A stretch of DNA of 64,000 bases from Mesorhizobium sp. AR02 (GTDB taxonomy: Bacteria > Pseudomonadota > Alphaproteobacteria > Rhizobiales > Rhizobiaceae), in contig NZ_CP080531.1 in the NCBI RefSeq assembly GCF_024746835.1, positions 2,170,001-2,234,000 on the forward strand, in the 5' to 3' direction. Each line of letters begins with the position of its first letter. Position 1 is the stretch's first letter. The notes beneath the pieces were generated by a model. It searched no databases. It saw nothing but the letters and a program-made list of their open reading frames with translations, and was not told the origin of the DNA. Below, piece after piece: positions 9,033 to 18,509 of this stretch. The translations under genes were made by a program, and so were the position numbers.

Positions 9033-9896
9033 ATGGATACGATCAGGATGCCCGAGCGAACCTATTATGCGCCACATGGCGGCCATCCCGGCCAGACCGA
9101 GCTTTTGACCGGCCGTGCCGTCTTCACCGAGGCCTATGCGGTCATCCCCAGGGGCGTGATGCAGGACATCGTCACCAGCGCCTTGCCGTTCTGGGACAAG
9201 ACCCGCGTCTGGATCCTGTCGCGCCCGCTGTCCGGCTTCGCCGAGACATTCTCGCAATATATCGTCGAGGTCGAGCCCGGCGGCGGCAGCGAACGGCCGG
9301 AACCCGATGCCGGCGCCGAGGGCGCCCTGTTCGTGGTCGAAGGCGAACTGACGGTTCTGCTGGGCAGCAAGAAGCACGTCTTGAGACCAGGCGGCTTTGC
9401 CTTCCTGCCCCCGGCCAGTGGCTGGATCGTTCGCAACGAGGCAAAGGCTGCTGTTCGTTTTCACTGGATTCGCAAGGCCTACGAGGCGGTCGACGGTCTC
9501 GACACGCCGGAAGCCTTCTTCACCAACGAGCAGGATATCGCGCCGTCGCCGATGCCGGGCACCGAGGGTCGCTGGGCAACGACACGCTTCGTTGATCCCT
9601 CTGATTTGCGCCACGACATGCACATGACCATCGTCACGCTCGAGCCCGGAGCCGTCATCCCCTTCGCCGAGACGCATGTCATGGAACACGGGCTCTACGT
9701 GCTCGAAGGCAAGGCGGTCTATCGTCTCAACCAGGACTGGGTCGAGGTCGAGGCGGGCGACTATATGTGGCTGCGCGCCTTCTGCCCGCAGGCCTGCTAT
9801 GCCGGCGGCCCGGGCAAATTCCGCTATCTTCTCTACAAGGACGTCAACCGGCACGCCAAGCTCGGCGGGGCGGGCATTGGTGGTCGCGCGCGGTGA
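9033..9896 (+). CDS. allE: (S)-ureidoglycine aminohydrolase
   Basis: A two-cupin protein of 287 residues that converts (S)-ureidoglycine to (S)-ureidoglycolate and ammonia, releasing nitrogen from allantoate breakdown. The family start YYAPHGGHPGQTELLTGRA is followed by the first cupin (LFVVEGELTVLLG, near residue 95) and the second cupin with HDMHMTIVTLEPG, ETHVMEHGLYVLEGKA and the Mn-binding His/Glu residues. The ATG at 9033 gives the family N-terminus; longer readings extend into puuE. It starts ten bases after the puuE stop and overlaps allA by four bases. Allantoate amidohydrolase, which makes its substrate, is not in the window. Confidence 0.92.
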   Translation: MDTIRMPERTYYAPHGGHPGQTELLTGRAVFTEAYAVIPRGVMQDIVTSALPFWDKTRVWILSRPLSGFAETFSQYIVEVEPGGGSERPEPDAGAEGALFVVEGELTVLLGSKKHVLRPGGFAFLPPASGWIVRNEAKAAVRFHWIRKAYEAVDGLDTPEAFFTNEQDIAPSPMPGTEGRWATTRFVDPSDLRHDMHMTIVTLEPGAVIPFAETHVMEHGLYVLEGKAVYRLNQDWVEVEAGDYMWLRAFCPQACYAGGPGKFRYLLYKDVNRHAKLGGAGIGGRAR

Positions 9897-10384
9897 CCCG
9901 CATCGTCGCGCGACCGCTGACCCGTGAGGCCTTTGCCCCCTTCGGCGATGTCATCGACATGGGTGGCGACAACCACTACCCGATCAATGGCGGCAAGGCC
10001 GAGCGCTACCATGATCTTGCCACCGCTGAAGCAGGAGGGCCGAACGCTCGCGTGCTGATCTCGATGGTGCGCGGCACGCCTTACGAACTGCCGCTGAAAT
10101 TGACCATGGTCGAGCGTCACCCCTTCGGCAGCCAGGCCTTTATTCCGCTGTCGCCGCGTCCGTTCCTGGTCGTCGTCTGCCATGACGGCAAGGAGGGGCC
10201 GGGCGACCCGCACGCCTTCATCACTGCGCCCGGACAAGGCATCAACTATTCCCGCAATCTCTGGCATGGCGTGCTGACGCCGCTCGGCAAGCCTCAGGAT
10301 TTCCTGATCGTCGACCGTGGCGGTGACGGTTCCAATCTCGAAGAATTCCACTTCTCGCACGCCTACGAGATCCACCTTCCCTGA
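9893..10384 (+). CDS. allA: Ureidoglycolate lyase
   Basis: This 163-residue protein cleaves ureidoglycolate to glyoxylate and urea, the last step of the pathway encoded here. Recognisable features are the TREAFAPFGDVIDM N-terminus, the INGGKAERYHDL segment, the MVERHPFGSQAF stretch and the late WHGVLTPL motif. The start is taken as the GTG at 9893, which overlaps the allE stop (GTGA) and gives the family's usual beginning VTRIVARPLTREAF; no good ATG exists in frame. Four-base overlap implies translational coupling with allE. Confidence 0.92.
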   Translation: MTRIVARPLTREAFAPFGDVIDMGGDNHYPINGGKAERYHDLATAEAGGPNARVLISMVRGTPYELPLKLTMVERHPFGSQAFIPLSPRPFLVVVCHDGKEGPGDPHAFITAPGQGINYSRNLWHGVLTPLGKPQDFLIVDRGGDGSNLEEFHFSHAYEIHLP

Positions 10385-10400
10385 AGGGTTCCCTTTTCCA

Positions 10401-10994
10401 ATGACCGACATTTCCCTAATCGACCGCCTGCTCGACGTCATCGAGCACGACATCGTGCCGAAGACGGCGGATGGCGTTGCCCACGGCAACAAGCTGTTCG
10501 GCGCCGCGATCCTGCGCAAGGACGATCGCTCGCTGGTGCTGGCCGAAACCAACAACGAGATCGAGAACCCGCTCTGGCATGGCGAGGTGCACTGCCTGAA
10601 GCGTTTCTACGAAATGCCCAGGGCCGAGCGTGTCGACACCAAGGACGCGCTTTTCATCGCCACGCACGAACCCTGCTCGCTCTGCCTGTCGGCGATCACC
10701 TGGACCGGCTTCGACAATTTCTACTATCTGTTCAGCCATGAGGATTCGCGCGACAGTTTTGCCATCCCGCACGATCTGAAAATCCTGAAAGAGGTCTTCA
10801 CCCTCGACCCCGGCGGTTACAATGCCGAGAATGCCTATTGGAAGAGTTTTTCCATACGCAGGCTGGTGCGGGCGCTGCCCGAGGCCGACCGCCAGCGGCT
10901 GGAAACGCGTATCGGCAGGATTTCGGCCCGTTACGACGAGCTATCCGGCGCCTATCAGGCAAGCAAGGCCGAGAACGATATTCCGCTGAACTGA
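10401..10994 (+). CDS. Zinc-dependent nucleoside/base deaminase
   Basis: A 197-residue member of the cytidine/guanine deaminase-like superfamily. The zinc site is visible as WHGEVHCL (His and proton-shuttle Glu) and THEPCSLCLSAI (two cysteine ligands). Its place as the last gene of the purine operon, 16 bases after allA, suggests it deaminates a purine such as guanine or a related base feeding xanthine to XdhAB; this is inference from context. It has an extended C-terminal half (about residues 125-197) compared with minimal deaminases. The ATG at 10401 gives the shortest sensible start. Confidence 0.8.
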   Translation: MTDISLIDRLLDVIEHDIVPKTADGVAHGNKLFGAAILRKDDRSLVLAETNNEIENPLWHGEVHCLKRFYEMPRAERVDTKDALFIATHEPCSLCLSAITWTGFDNFYYLFSHEDSRDSFAIPHDLKILKEVFTLDPGGYNAENAYWKSFSIRRLVRALPEADRQRLETRIGRISARYDELSGAYQASKAENDIPLN

Positions 10995-11081
10995 TGGCGT
11001 GAAGCAGGTAGCGGCACAGGTCGCATAATTCGCTGCGCCAGTCGCGAATGGCGATTGAAACTTGCCGCTCCGCGGGGCGTT

Positions 11082-13076
11082 ATGCCTGCCATGAAAACCA
11101 TCACCAAATTTCCCCGCAAGGTCGTCGAATTTCCCGATATGGGCATCGTCATGCCGGATGGCTGCCGGCTGTCGGCGCGAGTGTGGATGCCGGAAGATGC
11201 CGGCGACGATCCGGTGCCTGTCATCCTCGAGCACCTGCCCTACCGCAAGCGCGACGGCACCATCTTTCGCGACCAGCTGACACATCCCTATTTCGCCGGC
11301 CACGGCTACGCCTCGATCCGCGTCGACATGCGTGGCAATGGCGATTCCGAAGGGCTGATGGACGACGAATATTCAGAGCAGGAACTGCAGGACGCCTGCG
11401 ATGTCATCGCCTGGGCAGCTAGCCAACCCTGGTGCAACGGCAATGTCGGCATGATGGGCATCTCCTGGGGCGGCTTCAACTGCCTGCAGGTGGCGGCCAA
11501 GCAGCCTCCGGCGCTGAAGGCGGTGATCAGCCTGTGCTCGACCGTCGACCGCTATGCCGACGACATCCACTACAAGGGCGGCTGCCTGCTGATCGAGAAT
11601 TTCGGCTGGGCCTCGACGATGCTGTCCTATTCGTCGCGGCCGCCGGATCCGCTGATCGCGGGCGACAACCGCTGGCGCGATCTGTGGCTGACGCGGCTGG
11701 AGAACCAGTCGTTCCTTTTGCCGCTCTGGCTCAGCCATCAGCATCGCGACGCCTATTGGAAGCGCGGCTCGATCTGCGAGGATTTTTCGGCTGTCAAAGC
11801 CGCCGTTTTGTCGATCGGCGGCTGGCATGACGGCTACCGCAACACGATCTCCAATCTCGTCACCAACATCGAGGCGCCGGTGAAGGGCATCGTCGGCCCG
11901 TGGATCCACAAATACCCACATTATGCCGGACCCCAGCCGGCCATCGGCTTCCTGCAGGAAGCCTTGCGCTGGTGGGACCGCTGGCTGAAGGGCGCCGAGA
12001 CCGGCGTCGAGGACGATCCCGCCTACCGCGCCTATGTGATGGACAGTGTGCGCCCGGCCCGCTGGCATCCGGAGCGGCCTGGCCGCTGGGTGGCGGAGCA
12101 ACAATGGCCGTCGCCCGGCATCAAGACGCAGACGATCGATCTGCTCCCCAAGGGGAGCAAACCAGCCATCGTCGCCTCGCCGCAGACCTGCGGCCTTGCC
12201 GGTGGCGAGTATTTCCCATTCACCTTCGGCCCCGAACTGCCGGGCGATCAGCGCACCGACGATGCATTGTCGGTGTGTTTCGACCAGCCGGAACTCGCCG
12301 AGGCGATCGACATTGTCGGCGCGCCGGAAGTTCAGGTCACGCTCTCTTCCGACCGCCCACAGGCCAACATCGCGGTGCGGCTCTGCGACGTGCATCCCGA
12401 CGGCGCTTCGGACCTGATCTCCTATGGCGTGCTCAACCTGACGCACCGCAATTCGCATGAATTCCCGCAAGCCCTGGCGCCGGGCGAAACCGTGTCGGCG
12501 CGCGTCGTGCTCGATCAATGCGCCTACCGCGTCCCGGCCGGCCACCGCCTGCGCATCGCCGTGTCGAACGCCTATTGGCCTGCCATCTGGCCCTCGCCGG
12601 AGCCGGTCCAACTCGCCTTGTCGGCTGCCACGTTGTCCTTGCCGCTGCGGCCGCTGGCGACAGGCAACGAAGCGACGTTCGCCGAGCCGGAAGGCGCCAC
12701 GCCGTGGGCCACCGAGACGGTTCGGCCCGCCAATTCCGAACGCCATGTCGATCGCGACGAAAAGACGGGAATCGTCACGCTTTCCGTATCCGATGATTTC
12801 GGCGAGGTGCGCGATCTCGAGCACGGCCTGGCCAACGGCGGCATCGCCCGCGAGACCTGGACGATCCATCCTGACAATCCATTGTCAGCTTCGGGAAAAA
12901 CACACTGGACGCAGACACTGTCGCGAAATGGATGGTCGGTGCGCACCGAGACATGGGCCGAGATGCGATCGGACGCGCAAAACTTCATCGTCAGCGCCAG
13001 AATCGAGGCCTATGAAGGCGAAAAAATCGTCTTCGAGCGTAATTTCGAGGAAAAGATTCCACGCGCGCTTGTTTGA
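11082..13076 (+). CDS. CocE/NonD family alpha/beta hydrolase (S15-like)
   Basis: The 664-residue protein is a serine hydrolase of the X-Pro dipeptidyl peptidase/cocaine esterase family. The N-terminal alpha/beta domain contains ILEHLPYRKRDGT, VDMRGNGDSEG and the nucleophile elbow GISWGGFN; the C-terminal jelly-roll domain has SYGVLNLTHRNSHE and YRVPAGHRLRIAVS. These enzymes cleave acyl-amino or ester bonds in the cytoplasm. The gene immediately precedes a peptide-type ABC importer in the same direction, so a role on imported peptides or amides is plausible. An ATG at 11082 behind GGGGCG and another at 11091 are both possible starts. Confidence 0.85.
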   Translation: MPAMKTITKFPRKVVEFPDMGIVMPDGCRLSARVWMPEDAGDDPVPVILEHLPYRKRDGTIFRDQLTHPYFAGHGYASIRVDMRGNGDSEGLMDDEYSEQELQDACDVIAWAASQPWCNGNVGMMGISWGGFNCLQVAAKQPPALKAVISLCSTVDRYADDIHYKGGCLLIENFGWASTMLSYSSRPPDPLIAGDNRWRDLWLTRLENQSFLLPLWLSHQHRDAYWKRGSICEDFSAVKAAVLSIGGWHDGYRNTISNLVTNIEAPVKGIVGPWIHKYPHYAGPQPAIGFLQEALRWWDRWLKGAETGVEDDPAYRAYVMDSVRPARWHPERPGRWVAEQQWPSPGIKTQTIDLLPKGSKPAIVASPQTCGLAGGEYFPFTFGPELPGDQRTDDALSVCFDQPELAEAIDIVGAPEVQVTLSSDRPQANIAVRLCDVHPDGASDLISYGVLNLTHRNSHEFPQALAPGETVSARVVLDQCAYRVPAGHRLRIAVSNAYWPAIWPSPEPVQLALSAATLSLPLRPLATGNEATFAEPEGATPWATETVRPANSERHVDRDEKTGIVTLSVSDDFGEVRDLEHGLANGGIARETWTIHPDNPLSASGKTHWTQTLSRNGWSVRTETWAEMRSDAQNFIVSARIEAYEGEKIVFERNFEEKIPRALV

Positions 13077-13096
13077 GCGCTGAAGCTGTTGGTCCA

Positions 13097-13133
13097 AATG
13101 CGACGTACGATTTACGCCACGGCATGTCGCATT
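13097..13133. promoter_or_regulatory. Inverted repeat upstream of peptide ABC operon
   Basis: An 8-base inverted pair, AATGCGAC at 13097-13104 and GTCGCATT at 13126-13133, lies about 100 bases before the start of the first binding-protein gene. The 21-base separation would place the half sites on one face of the helix. It may be a regulator site, but no regulator gene is adjacent. Confidence 0.3.
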
Positions 13134-13230
13134 CGGTCTTGCTTACGGCATTAGCTTACCCTCATTATTCAGGGAGAATTAACAAGAAAATCGACCGCAG
13201 AGTCGAACCAACAGAGTGAGGAACTCAAAA

Positions 13231-14817
13231 ATGTCGAATGAACTCGAATTCCTTAGCCGGCGTGTCGCAGCAGGCAAGCTGAGCCGTCGCGATTTTCTCG
13301 GTCGGGCGGCAGCGCTCGGCATCGCCGCGCCCTTCGCCAACTCGCTGCTTTCAAGCGCGGCGCGGGCGGCAGGCCCGGTCAAGGGCGGCACGCTGAAGGC
13401 CGGCCTGGTCGGCGGTGAATCCACCAACAGCCTTGATCCGGCGCTGATGATGACGCAAGTGCCCTTCGCCTTCGGCAAGTGCTGGGGCGAAATGATCGTC
13501 GAGCTTTCGCCGGACGGCAAGCTCGAGAACCGCATCGCCGAGGAGATCGGCTCCTCGGACGACGCGAAGACCTGGACTCTGAAAATCCGCGACGGGGTCG
13601 AATTCCACAACGGCAAGACCGTGACCGCCGAGGACGTGGCCGCCACGCTTGAGCGCCATTCGGACGAGAAGTCGAAATCCGGCGCGCTCGGCTACATGAA
13701 AGGCATCGCGACCATCAAGGCCAGCGGCAAGGAAGTGGTGCTGACGCTGAAGGAGGCCAATGCCGACCTTCCCTACCTGCTCAGCGACTATCACCTGATC
13801 GTCCAGCCGAACGGCGGCAAGGACAAGCCCGACGCAGGCATCTCGGCCGGCCCCTATGTGGTCAAGACCAACGAGCCCGGCGTACGCCATGGCGGCGAGC
13901 GTTTCGCCAACTACTGGCAGGGCGACAAGATGGGCCATGCCGACCAGATCGAAGTCATCGTCATCAACGATGCCACGGCGCGCACGGCGGCCCTGCAGGG
14001 CGGCCAGGTCAACATGATCAACCGCGTCGAGCCGAAGATCGTCGACCTGATCAAGCGCGTACCGGGCGTCACCATCCGCAACCATGCGGGTCCGGGCCAC
14101 TATGTCTTCATCATGCATTGCAACACGGCACCCTTCGACAACAACGACCTCAGAATGGCGCTGAAGCTCGCGATCGACCGCGAGGAGATGCTGACCAAGG
14201 TGCTGCGCGGCTATGGCTCGCTTGGTAACGACTTCCCGATCAACGCGTCCTATCCGCTGTTCACCGAGATCGAGCAGCGCAAGTACGATCCCGACAAGGC
14301 CAAGTTCCACTACAAGAAGTCCGGCCATGACGGCACCGTGCTGCTCAGGACCTCCGACGTCGCCTTCCCCGGCGCCGTCGATGCCTCGCAGCTCTTCCAG
14401 CAGAGCGCGGCCAAGGCCGGCATCAAGATCGAGCTCAAGCGCGAGCCCGGCGACGGCTACTGGAACGAGGTCTGGAACAAGCAGCCCTTCTGCGCTTCCT
14501 ATTGGGGCGGACGCTCGACCCAGGACCAGATGTACTCGACCGCCTATCTGTCGACCGCCGACTGGAACGACACGCGTTTCAAGCGCCCGGACTTCGATAA
14601 GATGGTGCTGGCAGCGCGCGCCGAACTCGACGAGGCCAAGCGCAAGCAGATGTACCACGACATGGCCGTCATGGTGCGCGACGAAGGCGGCCTGATCCTG
14701 CCGATGTTCAACCAGTTCATCGACGCCACCGGCGCCAAGGTCGATGGCTGGGTGGACGATCCGCACCAGGAACTGATGAACGGCTACGCCCTGGCGAAGT
14801 GCTGGCTGCAGGCCTGA
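13231..14817 (+). CDS. Peptide-type ABC transporter substrate-binding protein (first copy)
   Basis: A 528-residue SBP_bac_5 (DppA/OppA-like) binding protein. The N-terminus carries a twin-arginine signal (SRRDFLG near residue 18, hydrophobic AAALGIAAPFA, then AARA before the mature chain), so it is predicted to be exported folded to the periplasm. Mature motifs typical of the family include LKAGLVGGESTNSLDPAL, FHNGKTVTAEDVAATLERH and DLRMALKLAIDREEM. The ATG at 13231 lies just after GAGTGAGGA. It begins an operon with two permeases and a double ATPase; a close paralogue (18510-20099) lies after them. The exact ligand is unknown. Confidence 0.93.
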   Translation: MSNELEFLSRRVAAGKLSRRDFLGRAAALGIAAPFANSLLSSAARAAGPVKGGTLKAGLVGGESTNSLDPALMMTQVPFAFGKCWGEMIVELSPDGKLENRIAEEIGSSDDAKTWTLKIRDGVEFHNGKTVTAEDVAATLERHSDEKSKSGALGYMKGIATIKASGKEVVLTLKEANADLPYLLSDYHLIVQPNGGKDKPDAGISAGPYVVKTNEPGVRHGGERFANYWQGDKMGHADQIEVIVINDATARTAALQGGQVNMINRVEPKIVDLIKRVPGVTIRNHAGPGHYVFIMHCNTAPFDNNDLRMALKLAIDREEMLTKVLRGYGSLGNDFPINASYPLFTEIEQRKYDPDKAKFHYKKSGHDGTVLLRTSDVAFPGAVDASQLFQQSAAKAGIKIELKREPGDGYWNEVWNKQPFCASYWGGRSTQDQMYSTAYLSTADWNDTRFKRPDFDKMVLAARAELDEAKRKQMYHDMAVMVRDEGGLILPMFNQFIDATGAKVDGWVDDPHQELMNGYALAKCWLQA

Positions 14818-14833
14818 GTCCGGCTTTGCAGAG

Positions 14834-15793
14834 ATGTCTTCGCCCATCCTGAAACTAATTGCCCAGCGCATTGCGCTGGGCATCCTCCTTCTGTTGGCCA
14901 TTTCGGTCCTGATCTTCGCCGGCACGCAAATCCTGCCCGGCGACGTCGCGCAAGCCATTCTTGGACAATCGGCGACGCCGGAGTCGCTCGCCAATCTGCG
15001 CGAGCAGCTCGGGCTGAACGACCCGGCCTATATCAGGTATTTCCACTGGCTCGGCGGCGTGCTGACCGGCGACCTCGGCACGGCCATGTCGAGCGGGCAG
15101 GATATCGCCACCTCGATCAAGGGCCGGTTGTGGAACACGCTGTTCCTCGCCTTCTGGGCGGCGATCGTCGCCGTGCCACTGGCGATCATCCTTGGCCTCA
15201 TCGCGGTGCGCTACCGCAATGGCTGGGTCGACAAGCTGATCTCCGGACTGGCGCTCGCCTCGACCTCCTTCCCCGAGTTCTTCATCGGCTATGTCCTCGT
15301 CTACTTCTTTGCCGTGAAGTGGCAAATCTTCCCCGGCATCTCGACTGTCTATGAGGGCATGCCTTTCGGTGAGCGGATGCAGGCGATCGCGCTGCCGGCG
15401 ACGGCGCTGACGCTGGTGGTGCTCGCCCACATGATGCGCATGACGCGCGCGGCGATCCTCAATGTCATGCAGTCGGCCTATGTCGAGACGGCTGAACTGA
15501 AAGGCCTGTCGGCCTTCAACGTCATCCGCAAGCATGCCTTTCCCAATGCCATCGCACCGATCATCAACGTCGTCATGCTCAACCTCGCCTATCTCATCGT
15601 CGGCGTCGTGGTGGTCGAGGTGATCTTCGTCTACCCCGGCATGGGGCAGTATCTGGTCGATCACGTCACCAAGCGCGACGTGCCGGTGGTGCAGGCCGTC
15701 GGCCTGATCTTTGCCGCCGTTTACATCAGCCTCAACATCATCGCGGACATAGCGGCGATTGTCGCCAATCCGCGCCTCAGACATCCGAAATAG
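14834..15793 (+). CDS. Peptide-type ABC transporter permease (DppB-like)
   Basis: A 319-residue inner-membrane permease of the DppB/OppB type. It starts with a membrane segment (LIAQRIALGILLLLAISVLIF), has the family's FAGTQILPGD motif and LREQLGLNDP, and ends with further membrane spans including the EAA-type loop AYVETAELKGLSAFNVIRKHAFPNA (split here by the cytoplasmic Gly), which docks on the ATPase. It lies 16 bases after the binding-protein gene and 9 bases before the second permease, within one operon. Confidence 0.93.
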   Translation: MSSPILKLIAQRIALGILLLLAISVLIFAGTQILPGDVAQAILGQSATPESLANLREQLGLNDPAYIRYFHWLGGVLTGDLGTAMSSGQDIATSIKGRLWNTLFLAFWAAIVAVPLAIILGLIAVRYRNGWVDKLISGLALASTSFPEFFIGYVLVYFFAVKWQIFPGISTVYEGMPFGERMQAIALPATALTLVVLAHMMRMTRAAILNVMQSAYVETAELKGLSAFNVIRKHAFPNAIAPIINVVMLNLAYLIVGVVVVEVIFVYPGMGQYLVDHVTKRDVPVVQAVGLIFAAVYISLNIIADIAAIVANPRLRHPK

Positions 15794-15802
15794 GGGGCGG
15801 GC

Positions 15803-16627
15803 ATGCTCGATATCAAACGCATCCCCATCCCCGCTCTGATCGGCATAATCCTGACGGCACTGTTCGTGCTGGCGGCGATCTTCGCGCCGTGGATCTCTCC
15901 GCATGACAATGCCGAGATCGTCGGCGATGTGTGGGAGCCGATGTCGGTGGCGCATTGGCTGGGCACGGACAATCTCGGCCGCGATCTCTTGTCACGCATG
16001 ATCTACGGCGCCCGCATCACCCTGTTCATCGCCGTGCTGGCCACCGCGCTGTCCTTCTCGCTCGGCGCCATACTGGGTTTCTCGGCCGCCGTGTTTGGCG
16101 GCTGGTTCGACACAATCCTGTCGCGCCTGGTCGATCTCCTGATGTCGATCCCGACACTGATCATGGGTCTGGTCGTGCTCTCGGTGTTGCCTTCCAACCT
16201 GGTGACGCTGATCCTGGTCATGGGCATTCTCGACTCGACCCGTGTCTACCGCCTGTCGCGCGCGGTTGCGGTCGACATCAACGTCATGGATTACGTCGAG
16301 GCGGCAAAGCTGCGCGGCGAAGGCAGCGCCTGGATCATCTTCCGCGAGATCCTGCCCAATGCGCTGTCGCCGCTGGTCTCGGAACTCGGCCTGCGCTTCA
16401 TCTATGCGGTGCTGTTCCTGTCGACGCTTTCCTTCCTCGGCCTTGGCGTGCAACCGCCGGATGCCGACTGGGGCGGTATGGTCAAGGAAAACAAGGACGG
16501 TATCGTCTTCGGCATAGGCGCAGCACTTATCCCGGCGGGAGCGATCGCCATGCTGGCAATTTCGGTCAACCTTGTCGCCGACTGGGTGCTCAACCGCACG
16601 ACAAGCCTGAAGGGAGGACGCGGGTGA
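15803..16627 (+). CDS. Peptide-type ABC transporter permease (DppC-like)
   Basis: The 274-residue partner permease of the DppC/OppC type. Diagnostic stretches are HWLGTDNLGRDLLSRMIYGAR early in the chain and the EAA loop DYVEAAKLRGEGSAWIIFREI near residue 170, followed by LSFLGLGVQPPDADWGGM. Five or six membrane spans are visible as hydrophobic runs. Its TGA overlaps the ATG of the ATPase gene, so the two are translationally linked. It forms the heterodimeric pore with the preceding permease. Confidence 0.93.
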   Translation: MLDIKRIPIPALIGIILTALFVLAAIFAPWISPHDNAEIVGDVWEPMSVAHWLGTDNLGRDLLSRMIYGARITLFIAVLATALSFSLGAILGFSAAVFGGWFDTILSRLVDLLMSIPTLIMGLVVLSVLPSNLVTLILVMGILDSTRVYRLSRAVAVDINVMDYVEAAKLRGEGSAWIIFREILPNALSPLVSELGLRFIYAVLFLSTLSFLGLGVQPPDADWGGMVKENKDGIVFGIGAALIPAGAIAMLAISVNLVADWVLNRTTSLKGGRG

Positions 16628-18297
16628 TGGCTGATACCAAAGCGAAACCCGGACAACCCAAGCCAGGCGTGCTGCTCGATATCAGGAATCTGCGCATCGA
16701 GGCCACGGTCTTCCCGCCCGGCGAGGCGCCAAAGAACATCGTGCTGGTGCACGATGTCTCGCTGACGCTGGAAAAGGGCAAGGTGCTCGGCCTGATCGGC
16801 GAATCCGGCGCCGGTAAGTCGACCATCGGCTTGTCGTCGATGGGTTATGGCCGCGGCGGCGTGCGCATCACGGGCGGCGAGGTGATCCTCAACGGCCGAG
16901 ACATCCTCAAGGGTGGCAAGGAAGGCTTCCGCAAGCTGCGCGGCCGCGAGGTCTGCTACGTCGCGCAGTCGGCGGCGGCGGCCTTCAACCCGGCGCACCG
17001 GCTGATGGACCAGGTGGTGGAAGCCACGCTGCTGCACGGCACGGCGACACGCGCGGAAGCCGAGAAGCGCGCCGTCGCGCTGTTCAAGAAGCTCAGCCTG
17101 CCCAACCCCGAAACCATCGGCGAACGCTTTCCCCACCAGGTCTCGGGCGGCCAGCTGCAGCGCGTGATGACGGCGATGGCGCTGTGCTCCGAGCCGGACC
17201 TGATCGTCTTCGACGAGCCGACGACGGCGCTCGACGTGACGACGCAGATCGATGTGCTGGCGGCGATCAAGGACGCCATCCGCGACACCCATGTGGCGGC
17301 GCTCTACATCACGCACGACCTTGCCGTCGTTGCCCAGGTCTCGGACGAGATCATGGTGCTGCGCCATGGCCGGCTGGTCGAATGGGGCGGCACCCGCCAG
17401 ATCATCAAGGAGCCGCGCCAGGAGTACACCAACGCGCTGGTCTCGGTGCATGAGATCGAACATGCCGAGCAGAAGCCCGGTGTCACGCCGTTCCTGTCGG
17501 TGAAAAACGTCACCGCCGCCTATGGCGGCGGCCAGGTCAAGGTGCTGAAGAACGTCTCGGTCGATATCTACCCCGGCCAGACACTGGCCGTGGTCGGCGA
17601 ATCCGGCTCCGGCAAGTCGACGCTGGCGCGTGCCATCACCGGCCTTTTGCCGCCAGAGCAAGGCACCGTCACCTTCGATGGACGTCCGCTGGCCAACCGG
17701 CTTGCCGACCGGCCGAAGGAGGATCTGCGCCAGCTGCAGATGATCTACCAGATGGCCGACGTGGCGATGAACCCGCGCCAGACGGTCGGCACCATCATTG
17801 GCCGGCCGCTCGAATTCTATTTCGGCATGCGTGGCAGGGAACGCGACAAGCGCGTTGCCGAGCTGCTCGACGAGATCGAGATGGGCAAGGGTTTTGTCGA
17901 CCGCTATCCGGCCGAGCTTTCCGGCGGCCAGAAGCAGCGCGTCTGTATCGCCCGGTCGCTCGCCGCCAAGCCGAAGCTGATCATCTGCGACGAGGTGACC
18001 TCGGCGCTCGATCCGCTGGTGGCCAACGGCATCCTCAAGCTGCTGCTGCACCTGCAGGAGCATGAAAAGGTCGCCTATCTCTTCATCACCCACGACCTCG
18101 CCACGGTGAAGTCGATCGCCGATTCGATCGCGGTGATGTATCGCGGTGAAGTGGTCCGCTACGGCTCGAAGAGCAAGGTTCTGACACCGCCCTTCGACGC
18201 CTATACCGACCTTCTCTTGTCATCGGTTCCAGAGATGGAGATCGGCTGGCTGGAAAAGGCGATCAAGGGGCGGCGCATGGCCAGCGCGGGGAACTAG
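16627..18297 (+). CDS. Peptide-type ABC transporter, fused double ATPase
   Basis: A 556-residue protein with two complete ABC ATPase domains, equivalent to DppD and DppF joined in one chain. The first has Walker A GESGAGKST near residue 58, signature VSGGQLQRV and Walker B LIVFDEPTTALD; the second has GESGSGKST near residue 330, signature LSGGQKQRV and Walker B LIICDEVTSALD. The last shows Val where most have Pro after the catalytic Glu, a common variant. The ATG at 16627 overlaps the permease stop. The stop codon lies in the first bases of an intergenic palindromic repeat. Confidence 0.95.
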   Translation: MADTKAKPGQPKPGVLLDIRNLRIEATVFPPGEAPKNIVLVHDVSLTLEKGKVLGLIGESGAGKSTIGLSSMGYGRGGVRITGGEVILNGRDILKGGKEGFRKLRGREVCYVAQSAAAAFNPAHRLMDQVVEATLLHGTATRAEAEKRAVALFKKLSLPNPETIGERFPHQVSGGQLQRVMTAMALCSEPDLIVFDEPTTALDVTTQIDVLAAIKDAIRDTHVAALYITHDLAVVAQVSDEIMVLRHGRLVEWGGTRQIIKEPRQEYTNALVSVHEIEHAEQKPGVTPFLSVKNVTAAYGGGQVKVLKNVSVDIYPGQTLAVVGESGSGKSTLARAITGLLPPEQGTVTFDGRPLANRLADRPKEDLRQLQMIYQMADVAMNPRQTVGTIIGRPLEFYFGMRGRERDKRVAELLDEIEMGKGFVDRYPAELSGGQKQRVCIARSLAAKPKLIICDEVTSALDPLVANGILKLLLHLQEHEKVAYLFITHDLATVKSIADSIAVMYRGEVVRYGSKSKVLTPPFDAYTDLLLSSVPEMEIGWLEKAIKGRRMASAGN

Positions 18298-18400
18298 AGC
18301 AGTTCACCGTTTCGCGGAAACGGCAAACCGCTCTAACTCTTTGTTTTTGACGCAATTCCAGACGGAAAACCGTTTCACACTTTTCCTGGAATTGCTCTAG
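18294..18400. repeat. Intergenic palindromic repeat after double ATPase gene
   Basis: The element begins CTAGAGCAGTTC and ends GGAATTGCTCTAG, which are imperfect inverted copies, and contains inner pairs such as CCGTTTCGCGGAAACGG and GGAAAACCGTTTCACACTTTTCC. This is a widespread Rhizobiales intergenic repeat type. The TAG stop of the preceding gene forms part of its left CTAG terminus. It separates the transporter core from the second binding-protein gene. Confidence 0.8.
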
Positions 18401-18509
18401 CGAGCGGTTGGTCGGCGGCAACTGTCGTCATTCAGATGCAACACTAGAGCGCCACACGTCCTTCTGGACGGGCGCTGCTCGTGACGTTGTTTTCAACAAG
18501 GGGTAGGAC

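Noticed and set aside
13351..14994. Long leftward frame opposite the first peptide-binding protein
   Set aside because: Antisense shadow; a similar shadow lies opposite the paralogous gene at 18444-20123, as expected from the shared sense sequence.
15931..16626. Upstream extension of the double ATPase frame
   Set aside because: It overlaps the DppC-like permease completely and has shadow-like composition; the ATG at 16627 gives the normal protein start.
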